Shown: positions 51,227 to 60,978, counted from the first letter of the stretch. The stretch is 64,000 bases of DNA from Roseibium limicola (GCF_017313085.1 NZ_JAFLNF010000003.1:372001-436000), one strand, 5' to 3'. Notes: a model not told the origin generated them from the sequence alone. Translations and numbers: made by a program.

Positions 51227-52630
51227 TCAAAAGGTCTTGATCAACGCAACGGAGGCTGCGACGTCGCTGTATGTGCTCAAGTCATAGTTGGAGAACAGTC
51301 TCCGATATTCGCCCGTCACACTCACAGCAAAATCGCTGCGTAGCGGTACTGTCAGAGTTGCACGCACGAATCCCTCATCGTCCTCCTGTGCTTCCGTCGC
51401 GCTGACGACTGGATCCGCGCCCTGAAAAGTTCGATGCAGGTAGCCTACATCCAGAGACGCGGACCAACTATGAGGTAGTGTTGGCAGCAATGAAGCAAAC
51501 TGAACGGTCGCACCAGCGCTACCGCCAATTTCCCAACTCTGTCGCCAAACGCTCTTGGCTTCTTCAAAATCTCCAAGAACTGTCACACGAGCAGAAAGGG
51601 CACCCGTGAGTTGATGGGTGAGTGTCAGATTGCCCTTCAGCTGATATCCGGCACGGTCTGACAACGTCGGATTGGTGGCCGTGTCGTTATACCAGCGACG
51701 GCGAAACTCAAGCTTTCCGGAAAGCTCCGTCTTATCTGCTGGCCTTAGTGCGATCCGAGTGCCACCGCCCAAAGCAGCACTATAATTTGCATAATCCAGA
51801 TGGACACCGCTAACGATACCATAAAGACCCAAGCGGCCACTGCCGATGCCAAACCTTGCGAGGTTTAGAGAAGGACCGAAGGTGACCTCCGACAACACGG
51901 TGTCGAGTCGACTGACATCGCGATAGTGGGATCCGTAGGCAAGGAAGTCTGCCTCCAGTGCGTCACCCTGCGTTCCCAGATCGTATCCCAGATGACCGGT
52001 AGAAACACCGTAAAGGTTGACATCGGCGCGGCCCGTCGAGGTCTCATCAAGTAAAAAGGTGCTGCCATTCAGGGAAATCGCTCGGCTACCCGGGGCTGCA
52101 TTGGCGTTGCTCTGCACCCGAACACCCGCCAACAGCATGGCCTGAAAGTTCGTCGTTTCCTCCGAGGCGTCGATGGCGGTTAGGAACGACCGAACCCGAG
52201 ATTCGACTTCTTCTGGAACCTCAGGCCCGCTAATGGCAGCAGTGAAATACTGCCGGGCCATTTCAGATGCCCCAATTCGGTAATACAACACACCGAGTTC
52301 AAGCTGAACGCGTGCCAGTCCCGGCGCAAAGATCAGCATTCTTTCAAATGTGCTGACTGCAGCTTCAAAATCGCCCAGCTGCGCAGAGACGCTGGCGTAT
52401 TCGAAGGCAATATCCAGATTATCTGGCTGTACCAGCATTGCGCTCAAAAGCTGCTGCTGACGTGCCGGGAGAGTGGCCGTTCCCCCTTCCACCGTCTGGG
52501 CAGATGCAGGCACGATCAAGCTTGAGAGACCTAAGTAAAACAATAAGCATACACGACTAATCCAAGCGACAAAAGAATGCCATGTCAGACAACGTGCATA
52601 TATCCCTGTTCTGCGTACAAATGCCTTCAT
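51227..52630 (-). CDS. TPR/beta-barrel outer-membrane protein, Slam-like (DUF560-type)
   Basis: The 467-residue product has a signal peptide (ending near VPASA-QT), a TPR-type helical region (about 60-165: LAFEYASVSAQLGDFEAAVSTF read as repeats of the tetratricopeptide pattern, then LARVQLELGVLYYRIGA) and a C-terminal part of about 280 residues of alternating polar/hydrophobic strands. It ends in VALIKTF, a terminal Phe as in outer-membrane barrels. TPR plus DUF560 barrel is the layout of Slam proteins, which move cargo to the cell surface. The frame extends to GTG 52717, but that would run through the terminator at 52707-52738; ATG 52630 is used. It is directly upstream of the FecR-domain gene. 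Confidence 0.8.
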   Translation of the reverse strand: MKAFVRRTGIYARCLTWHSFVAWISRVCLLFYLGLSSLIVPASAQTVEGGTATLPARQQQLLSAMLVQPDNLDIAFEYASVSAQLGDFEAAVSTFERMLIFAPGLARVQLELGVLYYRIGASEMARQYFTAAISGPEVPEEVESRVRSFLTAIDASEETTNFQAMLLAGVRVQSNANAAPGSRAISLNGSTFLLDETSTGRADVNLYGVSTGHLGYDLGTQGDALEADFLAYGSHYRDVSRLDTVLSEVTFGPSLNLARFGIGSGRLGLYGIVSGVHLDYANYSAALGGGTRIALRPADKTELSGKLEFRRRWYNDTATNPTLSDRAGYQLKGNLTLTHQLTGALSARVTVLGDFEEAKSVWRQSWEIGGSAGATVQFASLLPTLPHSWSASLDVGYLHRTFQGADPVVSATEAQEDDEGFVRATLTVPLRSDFAVSVTGEYRRLFSNYDLSTYSDVAASVALIKTF

Positions 52631-52706
52631 GCGGAAAACTAAGATCTTAAATTGAAAAGAATAGAAATTAAGGAATACACAGAGAAGCACTGCATTCAAG
52701 ATAAAA

Positions 52707-52738
52707 TAAGGGCGCACCGAAATGAACTGGCGCGCCCT
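52707..52738 (-). terminator. Terminator of the 5'-nucleotidase gene
   Basis: GGGCGC (52710-52715) pairs with GCGCCC (52732-52737); on the minus strand the stem is followed by the T-rich TTATTTTA. It isolates the nucleotidase gene from the barrel/FecR unit. Confidence 0.8.
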
Positions 52739-52786
52739 GAAAATTTCGATATTAAGTAAAAGCGATATTCCTAATGATACCCCGAC

Positions 52787-54385
52787 TTACTTGATTACAA
52801 TACGACCATCCGTGAAAGGCTTGTAACCGTTTGACTTGGCGATAAATTCGGCAACGACCTTTTCCAGGTTCGGGCCGTAGTCATAGGCTTCCTCGCCCTT
52901 TTCATCAAAGACAGAGTATCCGTCACCGCCGCCGCGCATGTAATTGTTGGAAACAACACCGTACACTTTTGCAGGATCAATCGGTGCCCAGGAATCGCCA
53001 GAACCAACCATCACATCGCCGATTCGTTCACCTGCAGGCTTGGAAGCGTCAACGCTGAACTTGAGGCCCGCAACCTGCGGGAAACGACCAGCGCCCTCTT
53101 CGATCTGCGAGACACCATTCTCCAAGGCTTCCACCACACCGGAGCCCGGCAGCAGGAAAGTCGCCAGGGTATTCTGGAATGGCAGCACCGTCAGAACTTC
53201 GCCCATGGTAATGTCGCCACTGTCGATGGAGGAGCGCAGTCCGCCACCGTTTTGAATGGCAATCTGAACGCCCTGCGCTTTCACACGGTCAAGCATGGCT
53301 TCGGCCACCAGATTGCCCATTGAGCATTCCATCGCACGACAGACGTCGCGAGAGCCTTCAATTGCCTCGGAGGTATGACCGATGACTTCCTGACGGATCT
53401 CATCCAACGGTTCGGCAAGCTGTTTGATGCGGTCCTTCAACTCGGCGTTTTCGACGATCTGCCCATCAACGACGATCGGCTCTCCAACGGCTTCGGTCAC
53501 AACGCCCGCATCATCAAAGGTGACATTCAATTCGCCCAAGAACTTGCCGTAGGCATAGGCCTGCACGATGGCTGTCTTGCCGCCCTCCGGCGTATCGACC
53601 CAGGTCGGATAGGCACCCTTGGCCTTATCCGAGGTGTTCGACAGGTAGGTGTTCGAGTGCCCACCGACGATCACGTCAATTCCGGAAACACCGGCCGCCA
53701 GGGCCTTGTCGACTTCATAGCCAGAGTGGCTGAGCACAACGATCTTGTTGATGCCTTCAGCGCTGAACTTTTCGATTTCGGCCTTAACCGCTGCAATCGG
53801 ATCCGAAAAGCTGACGTTGGGACCCGGGCTGGACAACTCATGTGTGTCTGCGGGTGTCAGGCCGATGAGACCGATCTTCTCGCCGTTCTTTTCGATCACG
53901 GTCGACGGCTTCAACACGTCTGCGAGCTGCGGCTCCTTGGAGACATCTGCGTTGGACAGCAGGATCGGGAAACCGACCGCGTCCATAAAGCCGCGCAGAA
54001 CTTCAGGGCCATCGTCGAATTCGTGGTTGCCCACGGTCATCGCATCATAGCCGAGCGTGTTCATCATCTCGGCGGCGACTTTACCCTTATAGTAGGTGTA
54101 GAAGAGCGACCCCTGAAACTGGTCACCACCGTCCACCAGCAGGGAATTGTCGAGCGCCCCACGACGCTCCTTGATCAAAGTCTCAAGGCGTGCAGAACCA
54201 CCAAAGCACTTGCCCTCGGCATCGTCTTCCTCACTGCAGCCGCTGTCATACTTGTTGATCGGCTCGATCCGGCTGTGGAAGTCGTTGGTGTGCAAGATGG
54301 TAATCTTGTAGTCGGCCAAGGCCGCTGAAGACAGAAGTGTGCCGGCTGCCAGAGCGGCCACCCCCCATTTGATAGACATACCCAT
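52787..54385 (-). CDS. 5'-nucleotidase / UshA-type metallophosphatase, periplasmic
   Basis: The 532-residue product has a signal peptide (residues 1-24, ending SSAALA-DY), a calcineurin-like metal domain with all ligands in order (HTNDFHSR, DGGDQFQGS, TVGNHEFDDG, LSHSGYEVD, VGGHSNTYL) and a C-terminal 5-nucleotidase domain (NGGGLRSSIDSGDITMGEVL, then NNYMRGGGDGY). It releases phosphate from extracellular nucleotides or related esters. Two Cys near residues 50 and 59 may pair. ATG 54385 has GAGG 8 bases upstream and is preferred over GTG 54394. Monocistronic, with its own terminator. Confidence 0.92.
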   Translation of the reverse strand: MGMSIKWGVAALAAGTLLSSAALADYKITILHTNDFHSRIEPINKYDSGCSEEDDAEGKCFGGSARLETLIKERRGALDNSLLVDGGDQFQGSLFYTYYKGKVAAEMMNTLGYDAMTVGNHEFDDGPEVLRGFMDAVGFPILLSNADVSKEPQLADVLKPSTVIEKNGEKIGLIGLTPADTHELSSPGPNVSFSDPIAAVKAEIEKFSAEGINKIVVLSHSGYEVDKALAAGVSGIDVIVGGHSNTYLSNTSDKAKGAYPTWVDTPEGGKTAIVQAYAYGKFLGELNVTFDDAGVVTEAVGEPIVVDGQIVENAELKDRIKQLAEPLDEIRQEVIGHTSEAIEGSRDVCRAMECSMGNLVAEAMLDRVKAQGVQIAIQNGGGLRSSIDSGDITMGEVLTVLPFQNTLATFLLPGSGVVEALENGVSQIEEGAGRFPQVAGLKFSVDASKPAGERIGDVMVGSGDSWAPIDPAKVYGVVSNNYMRGGGDGYSVFDEKGEEAYDYGPNLEKVVAEFIAKSNGYKPFTDGRIVIK

Positions 54386-54709
54386 TTCAATCACCTCATC
54401 TTTCAGGCTCGCTCGCCCTGAACGCGCAGGGTCTGCTGCCCCCCTTGACGCATCATGCTACCATGCAGTTACAACGATTTTTCGTCGCACCTGCACCGGA
54501 GAAAACACAGCCAGACCCGTCAGCTGCTCGCCGGCAAAGACGCATGCACTAAGGGCGCAGGTCAGCCGCTTTTTTACTCGAACAGTATGGAGGTGATTAT
54601 TTTTTCACGACAAGACGTTTTTTTCACCGCCCAGTCCAAAATTATGCCAATTTCTATTAAGTATATGAAATATAATAATATTAAATGTTAGCCGAATAAT
54701 CTCTCTAAT
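54386..54709. other. Intergenic region between yacG and the 5'-nucleotidase gene
   Basis: These 324 bases hold the nucleotidase promoter. The left two thirds are of average composition; 54600-54709 is strongly AT-rich with a run at 54650-54690 (for example ATATAATAATATT). No clear PHO box, gene or RNA was recognised. Confidence 0.45.
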
Positions 54710-54907
54710 TCACAGCCCACCTTGATCATCGTCATCAAGATCGTCCGTTTCCACCACTGGCACAGTATAGCTCTCGGTAAACCAGCGATTGAGATCGACC
54801 TTGCGACAGCGCTCTGAGCAAAAAGGAAAGTCCTCCTGGGTCGATAGCTTAGAGCAGATCGGGCAAGGGCGCATGGTCCGCGAAGGCTTGTTTTCAGCGT
54901 CACTCAT
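54710..54907 (-). CDS. yacG: DNA gyrase inhibitor / zinc-binding protein YacG
   Basis: The 65-residue protein has the four-Cys zinc site of YacG (CPICSK and FCSERC) followed by RKVDLNRWFTESY and an acidic tail. In E. coli YacG binds GyrB and blocks gyrase. TAAGGA precedes ATG 54907; a TTG at 54916 is rejected. It is the last gene of the conserved hisD-UPF0262-phosphatase-infA-maf-yacG run. Confidence 0.93.
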   Translation of the reverse strand: MSDAENKPSRTMRPCPICSKLSTQEDFPFCSERCRKVDLNRWFTESYTVPVVETDDLDDDDQGGL

Positions 54908-54990
54908 GGTCCGCAATCCTTACAGAAGTTGTTTGAAGCCACCTGAGGCTACACGACTGCAGGCAGCGACTTGAGGCAGAGTATCAACAC

Positions 54991-55617
54991 TCAACTGGCG
55001 GATGTCACCCAGTTCCGGTGGACCGGGTAGCCGGCCCCAGACAGCAGATTTACGGTTTCAATCAGAGGCAGACCGACCACGCTCGGATAAGAGCCCGTCA
55101 GCTTGACGACGAAGCTGCCTGCAAGTCCCTGGATCGCATAGCCGCCAGCTTTGCCACGCCATTCGCCGGAAGCAATGTAGTCGTCCATATCCTGACGCGA
55201 CAGGCGCTTGAAGCGAACACGTGTTTCGACCAATTTGGTGCGCACCCGTCCATCAACGTCAATGACGCAGACACCGGTAAACACCCGATGACCGCGCCCC
55301 GACAGTAGTGAAAGACAGGCGAGTGCCTGATCACTGTATTCGGCTTTGGGCAGAATTCTACGGCCTACACCGACCACCGTATCGGCGGCCAGCACGATGG
55401 AATGGCGCAACTCGTCGGACCGTTCCGCGATGGCATGCACCGCCTTGGCCTTTTCTCTGGCGAGACGCAAGGCAAGCGCGCGCGGCGCTTCCAGCTTCTT
55501 TGGAGTTTCATCGACATCGGCCGGCATCAGGACATCCGGCTCAAGGCCGATCTGCTGCAAAAGCGCAAGCCGTCGTGGCGATGCGCTCGCCAAAATCAGC
55601 GAGGGGACCTTGATCAT
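54991..55617 (-). CDS. maf: Maf-family nucleoside triphosphate pyrophosphatase
   Basis: The 208-residue protein opens [19 protein letters not shown], with the SxSPRR nucleotide-binding motif, followed by EKA, the catalytic Asp in [11 protein letters not shown], and KAGGYAIQG. Maf enzymes hydrolyse dTTP, UTP or modified pyrimidine triphosphates to prevent misincorporation. It lies 51 bases after infA and 83 before yacG on the same strand. Confidence 0.94.
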   Translation of the reverse strand: MIKVPSLILASASPRRLALLQQIGLEPDVLMPADVDETPKKLEAPRALALRLAREKAKAVHAIAERSDELRHSIVLAADTVVGVGRRILPKAEYSDQALACLSLLSGRGHRVFTGVCVIDVDGRVRTKLVETRVRFKRLSRQDMDDYIASGEWRGKAGGYAIQGLAGSFVVKLTGSYPSVVGLPLIETVNLLSGAGYPVHRNWVTSAS

Positions 55618-55668
55618 GTCTGTCCGTTGCTATTCTGGTGCCTATCCGGTCGGTGAAACCTGCCGGAC

Positions 55669-55887
55669 TTACTTGAAGCGGTAGGTGATCCGACCCTTGG
55701 TCAGATCGTAAGGGGTCATTTCGACAAGAACCTTATCACCCGCGAGAACGCGAATACGGTTCTTGCGCATACGACCAGCTGTATGAGCAATGATTTCATG
55801 TTCATTTTCGAGTTTCACGCGAAAAGTCGCGTTGGGCAGCAGTTCCGTGACGACGCCCGGAAACTCCAGTGCTTCTTCTTTTGCCAT
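55669..55887 (-). CDS. infA: Translation initiation factor IF-1
   Basis: The 72-residue product is an almost canonical IF-1 ([20 protein letters not shown], then [20 protein letters not shown]), a single OB-fold protein that binds the 30S A site. The length equals E. coli IF-1. It lies within the conserved Hyphomicrobiales block, 165 bases downstream of the phosphatase gene, so it may also have its own promoter. Confidence 0.98.
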   Translation of the reverse strand: MAKEEALEFPGVVTELLPNATFRVKLENEHEIIAHTAGRMRKNRIRVLAGDKVLVEMTPYDLTKGRITYRFK

Positions 55888-56052
55888 TTGGTATCCTGGT
55901 TAAGGCGATCAATTGAGCGGCGAACCTAGCGGATCACTTCAACAAAGTGAACCGTTCATTTCCGCGTCTGTGAGGGGCATATACAAGGGTTTTGGGATCA
56001 GGTCCAGTTTGCCTTGGGACAAACCGGTTTGCAGCGCTCCAAGGGGCCCACT

Positions 56053-56520
56053 TCACCCGCTCGGTGGTGGTGTCCAGTCCAGCCGTTTCTTGATCCGCGC
56101 CATCAGTTGAGTGCGAATACCGCGATAGGCATCCAGGATCTGCGACCGGCTGCCCGTGGCAAGCGTCGGGTCCATCGTCGGCCAATACTCAACGTCCACC
56201 GCATCCGTACGGGTCATCTCAAGTGCCGCATGGTGGGCTTCAGGAGCCAGGGTGATGACCAGATCAAAACCGGATTCAGCCAGGTCCTCAAGTGTCTTGG
56301 GCTTGTGCTGGCTGGTGTCCATGCCAACTTCCGCCATCACACTGTCGACAAAAGGATCCGACACCCCCTGCCGCACGCCGGCCGAACGGACATAGATCTG
56401 CGAGGGGAAGAGCGCACGGGCTATCGCGGCTGCCATCGGCGAACGCACTGCATTCATGCCACAGACGAACAGCACCGAGGTTGGACGCCTCTTGATGGGT
56501 TCACCGCTATCGGGCGACAC
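56053..56520 (-). CDS. Low-molecular-weight protein tyrosine phosphatase family protein
   Basis: The 155-residue protein has the P-loop VCGMNAVRSP with catalytic Cys 20 and Arg 26 (C-x5-R-S) and a downstream DP (MDPTLA) as general acid. The family includes tyrosine phosphatases and thioredoxin-type arsenate reductases; no ars gene is nearby, so a phosphatase role is more likely. The start is GTG 56520, since no ATG lies before the P-loop. The gap to the UPF0262 gene is 6 bases, showing co-transcription. Confidence 0.87.
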   Translation of the reverse strand: MSPDSGEPIKRRPTSVLFVCGMNAVRSPMAAAIARALFPSQIYVRSAGVRQGVSDPFVDSVMAEVGMDTSQHKPKTLEDLAESGFDLVITLAPEAHHAALEMTRTDAVDVEYWPTMDPTLATGSRSQILDAYRGIRTQLMARIKKRLDWTPPPSG

Positions 56521-56526
56521 GAGGCT

Positions 56527-57021
56527 CTAGCCCTTCCAATGCAAGGCGTAGACAAGGGTAAACAGGCGTCGGGCCGTGCGGACGTCGATTTCAACCTTAC
56601 CTTCCAGACGTTCCTGAAGAATGCTCGCGCCCTCGTTGTGCACACCACGGCGCCCCATATCGATGGCTTCGATCTGGCTTGGTGTCGAGCGGCGGATCGC
56701 GTCGTAGTAGCTCTCACAGATCATCTGGTAGTCCTTGACGATCCGGCGCAATGGCGACAGCGACAGAACATGAGTGACCACCTCTTCGCCGCTGGCACTC
56801 TGGATCTGGAAAATCAATTTCTTCTCAATGACCGAGATGCATAGAACGTATGCGCCAGCGGGAAAGCCCACCGGCTGAAAGGTATTGTCCTCAATCAGAT
56901 CATAGATAGCGACGGCTCGATCATGCTCCACATCCGCTGTGGAACGGGCAATGGAGGCAGTGTCGAGCACCACATCGATCAGATGAGCACCTCTGTCTTC
57001 GCTTACTTCCGCCTCGCTCAT
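56527..57021 (-). CDS. UPF0262 family protein
   Basis: The 164-residue protein contains the UPF0262 pattern ([61 protein letters not shown]). The family is restricted to alphaproteobacteria and has no known function. AAGGAG lies 5 bases before ATG 57021, so the longer frame is rejected. It sits between hisD and the phosphatase gene, as in other Hyphomicrobiales. Confidence 0.92.
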   Translation of the reverse strand: MSEAEVSEDRGAHLIDVVLDTASIARSTADVEHDRAVAIYDLIEDNTFQPVGFPAGAYVLCISVIEKKLIFQIQSASGEEVVTHVLSLSPLRRIVKDYQMICESYYDAIRRSTPSQIEAIDMGRRGVHNEGASILQERLEGKVEIDVRTARRLFTLVYALHWKG

Positions 57022-57099
57022 CGCAACTCCTTGTCCCAATGTGCGACTGCCTCCACAGTCTATATCCGGACGCAAAACCGCTCCGGCTCACCCACCCTG

Positions 57100-58395
57100 C
57101 TAGAGGTTGAGCCGGATGGCAACAGATCTCGCATGACCAGAAAGACCTTCCGCTTCACCCAACACCACGGCCGACGGGCCGATCTGGCGCAGATTATCCG
57201 CAGTGCACTTCAAGATGGACGTGCGCTTGACGAAATCGAGAACAGACAGTCCAGAGGAGAACCGCGCAGAGCGGGCCGTCGGGAGAACGTGGTTGGAACC
57301 GCCGACATAGTCGCCTATTGCCTCCGGCGTATGGGCGCCGATAAACACCGCGCCTGCATTGCGAACCTTCTTCAGCAGCACTTCTGAATCGGCCACCGCC
57401 AACTCCAGATGCTCAGGCGCAATACGGTTGGACAGAGGCATTGCCGCCTCGATGTCGTCAACAACGATAATCGCACCGAAGTCGCGCCAGCTTGCTCCAG
57501 CAATATCAGCTTTTGGAAGGGTCTTGAGCTGACCTTCCACGGCCACTTCAACAGCATTTGCAAGGTCTGCGCTGTCGGTGATCAGGATGGACTGCGCGAC
57601 CTCGTCGTGCTCGGCCTGGGCCAGCAGATCAGCGGCGATCCATTCCGGATTTGCGCTGCTGTCGGCAATCACCAGAACTTCCGACGGACCGGCGATCATG
57701 TCGATGCCAACGGTGCCGAATACACGGCGCTTCGCAGCTGCCACAAAAGCGTTGCCAGGACCGACAATCTTGGACACTGGTGCGATGGTTTGCGTGCCAT
57801 AGGCAAGTGCGGCCACAGCCTGCGCGCCCCCAACACGGTAAATCTCCGTCACACCGGCAATATGCGCTGCGGCCAGAACCTGCGGGTTGAGAACGCCGTC
57901 GGGGCTTGGAACCACCATTGCGATGCGCTCAACGCCAGCAACCTTGGCCGGCACGGCATTCATCAGAACCGAACTGGGATAGGAGGCAAGACCGCCGGGA
58001 ACATACAAGCCAACGGCCTCAACCGCCGTCCAGATGGAGCCGAGCTCAACCCCAATCGGATCGGTATACCGATCGTCCTTGGGCATTTGGCGGGCATGGT
58101 GAGCATGAATGCGCTCCCGCGCCAGTTCCAGAGCATCAATTGTGGCCTGTGGCACCTGCTGGAGCGCAGCGGCAATCTCTTCTTCGGAAACCCGCAATTC
58201 CTCCATGGAAGAGACAGTCAATCGATCAAACTTCGCCGTATACTCCAGAACGGCCGCATCGCCACGCTTGCGAACATCCTCCAGGATGTCCCGCACGATG
58301 TGATCCACGTCCTCAGACACTTCCCGTTTGGAAGAAAGAAGCTCTGTGAAACGAGCTTCGAAGTCCGGAGCCTGCGCGGAAAGGCGTTGCGCCAT
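57100..58395 (-). CDS. hisD: Histidinol dehydrogenase
   Basis: The 431-residue enzyme carries out the last two oxidations of histidine biosynthesis with NAD and zinc. Characteristic stretches include VPGGLASYPSSVLMNAVPA, IVGPGNAFVAAAKRRVFG, IDMIAGPSEVLVIAD, and NRIAPEHLEL with its metal-binding His. Length matches the family. It is in the conserved block after DUF2948 and before UPF0262. Confidence 0.97.
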   Translation of the reverse strand: MAQRLSAQAPDFEARFTELLSSKREVSEDVDHIVRDILEDVRKRGDAAVLEYTAKFDRLTVSSMEELRVSEEEIAAALQQVPQATIDALELARERIHAHHARQMPKDDRYTDPIGVELGSIWTAVEAVGLYVPGGLASYPSSVLMNAVPAKVAGVERIAMVVPSPDGVLNPQVLAAAHIAGVTEIYRVGGAQAVAALAYGTQTIAPVSKIVGPGNAFVAAAKRRVFGTVGIDMIAGPSEVLVIADSSANPEWIAADLLAQAEHDEVAQSILITDSADLANAVEVAVEGQLKTLPKADIAGASWRDFGAIIVVDDIEAAMPLSNRIAPEHLELAVADSEVLLKKVRNAGAVFIGAHTPEAIGDYVGGSNHVLPTARSARFSSGLSVLDFVKRTSILKCTADNLRQIGPSAVVLGEAEGLSGHARSVAIRLNL

Positions 58396-58502
58396 CGTGT
58401 CATGTCCTTGTGTGTCGGCCCTGCCACGTCGGGGCCTGTCGTGTCATATGGTGAGAGAATACATCGCGCGGCGCCGCACTTCGCAGTGCCAAGAGCTGAT
58501 AG

Positions 58503-58940
58503 TTATCCCAGAAAATGCGTCGGTTTGTTATTCGTGCCCCAGGCAGCGCCAAGATCGGCAAGCTGGACCTCGATGCACTCCACGTCCAGGGCCATCACAC
58601 CACCACCGGCGAATGTCAGGGTAAGCGTTCCCGCAGGGTCTTCGCCTGTATCAAAGGTGACAGCCAGCAACTCCAGCACTTGGGCCTTGTCGCTCTGCTC
58701 GATGTTGCTGGAGCGCATAGATTGCACCCTATGAACAGACAGAGCCGCGCGACGGCGCTCATATTGACCGGTACGTTTGTCTTTGCCTGATGTCCAGACG
58801 AAGCGGTTCATGACCAGAACTGCCGTTTTTTCGCGCGGCAAAAAGCGGATATCGCCAACGCTCAGAACAGCATCCTGCACGTGAGCAGAGACAACAGCGA
58901 GATCTTCAAGGTCGAGGGCGGCGAGTTTCAGCTGTTCCAT
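58503..58940 (-). CDS. DUF2948 family protein
   Basis: The 145-residue protein begins MEQLKLAALDLEDLAVVSAH and has the family core VGDIRFLPREKTAVLVMNRF and FAGGGVMALDVECIEVQLAD. DUF2948 is an alphaproteobacterial family without known function, commonly between murA and hisD. ATG 58940 is chosen; the longer frame to 59201 would cross the murA terminator. It probably starts the transcript that continues through hisD. Confidence 0.9.
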   Translation of the reverse strand: MEQLKLAALDLEDLAVVSAHVQDAVLSVGDIRFLPREKTAVLVMNRFVWTSGKDKRTGQYERRRAALSVHRVQSMRSSNIEQSDKAQVLELLAVTFDTGEDPAGTLTLTFAGGGVMALDVECIEVQLADLGAAWGTNNKPTHFLG

Positions 58941-59094
58941 GACGATTCTATTGGCAATCCGGGCTTGGGGGACGGGGCGGACGAACGGCAACAAGAGGCT
59001 TGCCAGCCAGCTCATCACCCTGCTTGATGACCTACAAGCAATAGGCCGGTTTGACAATCCGCCAGTTGGGCGCACGCCCTCAGCAGTGCTCGTG

Positions 59095-59127
59095 AAAAAG
59101 CCCAGCCCTCCGCAAGGAAGACTGGGC
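59095..59127 (-). terminator. Rho-independent terminator of murA
   Basis: GCCCAG (59100-59105) and CTGGGC (59122-59127) form the stem; on the minus strand it is followed by TTTTT (59099-59095). It lies 45 bases after the murA stop. Confidence 0.82.
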
Positions 59128-59172
59128 CTGACATTCATCAAAACGACAAGGCCAGATTGGCGGCACCCTGGA

Positions 59173-60462
59173 TCAGCCGGAAATACGCTCGATCTGTGCA
59201 CCGCATCGGGTCAGCTTGTCTTCTAGACGCTCAAAACCGCGATCCAGATGATAGACGCGGCTCACCGACGTTTCACCTTCCGCTGCCAGCCCCGCGATCA
59301 CCAACGACACCGATGCGCGCAGATCAGTTGCCATGACAGGCGCTCCCCGCAGGGTCCCGACACCGTCAACGAAGGCCGACCGGCCCTCGATATGGATCTG
59401 TGCGCCCAGGCGAGCCAATTCCTGCACATGCATGAAGCGATTTTCGAAAATCGTCTCCGTGATGCAAGAGCGGCCTTCCGCCTTGGTCATCAGTGCCATG
59501 AACTGGGCCTGAAGATCCGTCGGGAAGCCCGGGAAAGGCTCCGTCGTGATATCGACAGCCTGAATGCCGTTGCCATTGCGGCGAACGCGCAGGCCATTGG
59601 CCTCCTCGGTGATTTCCGCCCCGGCTTGGCGCAGAGTATGGAGTGCACTTTCCAGCAGGTCGCCTCTGGCCCCCTGCAGCAGAACGTTGCCACCAGTCAT
59701 GGCGACTGCCATGGCGTAAGTCCCCGTTTCGATCCGGTCTGCCACGACGGCGTGATGTGCACCATGCAGGCGCGGCTTGCCCTGAATGCGGATGGTCGGG
59801 GTCCCCGCCCCTTCAATCTCCGCGCCCATCGCCTTCAGGCAATTCGCAAGATCGACAACTTCCGGCTCACAGGCCGCATTGACGATCTCCGTTTCGCCCG
59901 AAGCCAGTGTAGCGGCCATCATGATGGTGTGGGTGGCGCCAACCGAAACCTTCGGAAAGACAACCTGCGCGCCCTTCAGGCCATTCGGTGCCTTGACGAC
60001 GACATAACCGGCCTCAATTTCGATGTCGGCGCCCAGCGCGGCCAGACCGTCAATGAAGAAATCGACTGGACGCGTGCCGATCGCACAGCCGCCAGGCAGG
60101 GACACCCGGGCTTCGCGGCAGCGCGCCAGAAGCGGACCGACCACCCAGAAGCTGGCACGCATCTTGGAAACAAGTTCATAGGGTGCAGTGGTATCGACAA
60201 TTTCGCGGGCTGTCAGATGAACAGTCTGGCCTTCCAGCTCGTCCTGCCCATTGCGCTTGCCGTTGACGGAATAATCAACGCCATGGTTTTGCAAGATCTG
60301 AGTCAACTGAGCCACATCGCGCAAACGCGGCACATTGCTCAGGGTCAGTGTCTCGTCAGTCAAAAGCGAAGCGATCATCAGCGGCAGCGCTGCGTTCTTG
60401 GCGCCAGAGATCGGAATGATGCCGTTGAGCTCTGCGCCCCCAACAACCTTGATGCTGTCCAT
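59173..60462 (-). CDS. murA: UDP-N-acetylglucosamine 1-carboxyvinyltransferase
   Basis: The 429-residue EPSP-synthase-fold enzyme makes the first committed step of peptidoglycan synthesis, adding enolpyruvate to UDP-GlcNAc. The N-terminal SGAKNAALP carries the conserved Lys 22, and the fosfomycin-target Cys is present at 126 in [11 protein letters not shown]. Other hallmarks are [13 protein letters not shown] and [14 protein letters not shown] 60462 begins [20 protein letters not shown], the true family start; the frame extends to 60615 without support. Confidence 0.97.
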   Translation of the reverse strand: MDSIKVVGGAELNGIIPISGAKNAALPLMIASLLTDETLTLSNVPRLRDVAQLTQILQNHGVDYSVNGKRNGQDELEGQTVHLTAREIVDTTAPYELVSKMRASFWVVGPLLARCREARVSLPGGCAIGTRPVDFFIDGLAALGADIEIEAGYVVVKAPNGLKGAQVVFPKVSVGATHTIMMAATLASGETEIVNAACEPEVVDLANCLKAMGAEIEGAGTPTIRIQGKPRLHGAHHAVVADRIETGTYAMAVAMTGGNVLLQGARGDLLESALHTLRQAGAEITEEANGLRVRRNGNGIQAVDITTEPFPGFPTDLQAQFMALMTKAEGRSCITETIFENRFMHVQELARLGAQIHIEGRSAFVDGVGTLRGAPVMATDLRASVSLVIAGLAAEGETSVSRVYHLDRGFERLEDKLTRCGAQIERISG

Positions 60463-60690
60463 AAACCCATCCCAAAGGTTAAATGCCGCGCCAGACTTTA
60501 TCCTCAAAGAGACATCCGTCGCGTTACTTGGTTGACTAAACCCCGCCTCTACACGCTCCGTGTGGCCCACGCAAGGCGAAGCCATGGCGAGATCAAGAGC
60601 TGCCCAGGCCCCCACGATGACGGCAGCCAGTTGAGTCTCGCTTGAGCTCTAAGGCCAGCACTCGAGATCTGAGCCTCGATCCCGAACGTC

Positions 60691-60978
60691 TTACGCCTCA
60701 TCCCGTCGCGACTTGGCTGCCGCCTTGCGCCGCCGCAGGTTGACCCTCAACGCCTCCGCCAGCCGCTCATCGCGACTTTGCCTCGACTTCGTGCCTGACT
60801 TTTCGCTCACTGTCTTCGACTGTCTCTTGACCTGAGTTTGAGCCACAGATTGCTTCGGGACTTGCGCTGCCATCTGAAAAAGCGCCTCAACATCTTGCGG
60901 TGCGGAGCCGCCGCCCCCCGTCGCGTCGCTTGAAGAGATCTTCTTTACAGCTTCAGAGTTGTTTCGATCGTCTGTCAT
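60691..60978 (-). CDS. Small basic hypothetical protein upstream of murA
   Basis: The 95-residue product starts MTDDRNNSEAVKKI, has a Gly/Ala/Gln-rich middle, and ends in a strongly basic tail (ERLAEALRVNLRRRKAAAKS) that I recall as a shared feature of small proteins coded beside murA in Hyphomicrobiales. No domain of known function is visible; nucleic-acid or ribosome binding is a guess from charge. ATG 60978 is preferred to the longer frame from 61101. Confidence 0.65.
   Translation of the reverse strand: MTDDRNNSEAVKKISSSDATGGGGSAPQDVEALFQMAAQVPKQSVAQTQVKRQSKTVSEKSGTKSRQSRDERLAEALRVNLRRRKAAAKSRRDEA

Noticed and set aside
47649-52630. tRNA-Phe as an insertion site for a genomic island carrying the Slam-like pair
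   Set aside because: No integrase, no duplicated tRNA 3' end and no clear composition break were found.
57409-58734. Plus-strand frame of 441 codons opposite hisD
   Set aside because: Antisense shadow of hisD, extending across the gap into DUF2948 with no start signal.
59248-60645. Plus-strand frame of 465 codons opposite murA
   Set aside because: Antisense shadow of an unmistakable murA with conserved Lys and Cys; the product is rich in Arg, His and Cys without any family pattern.
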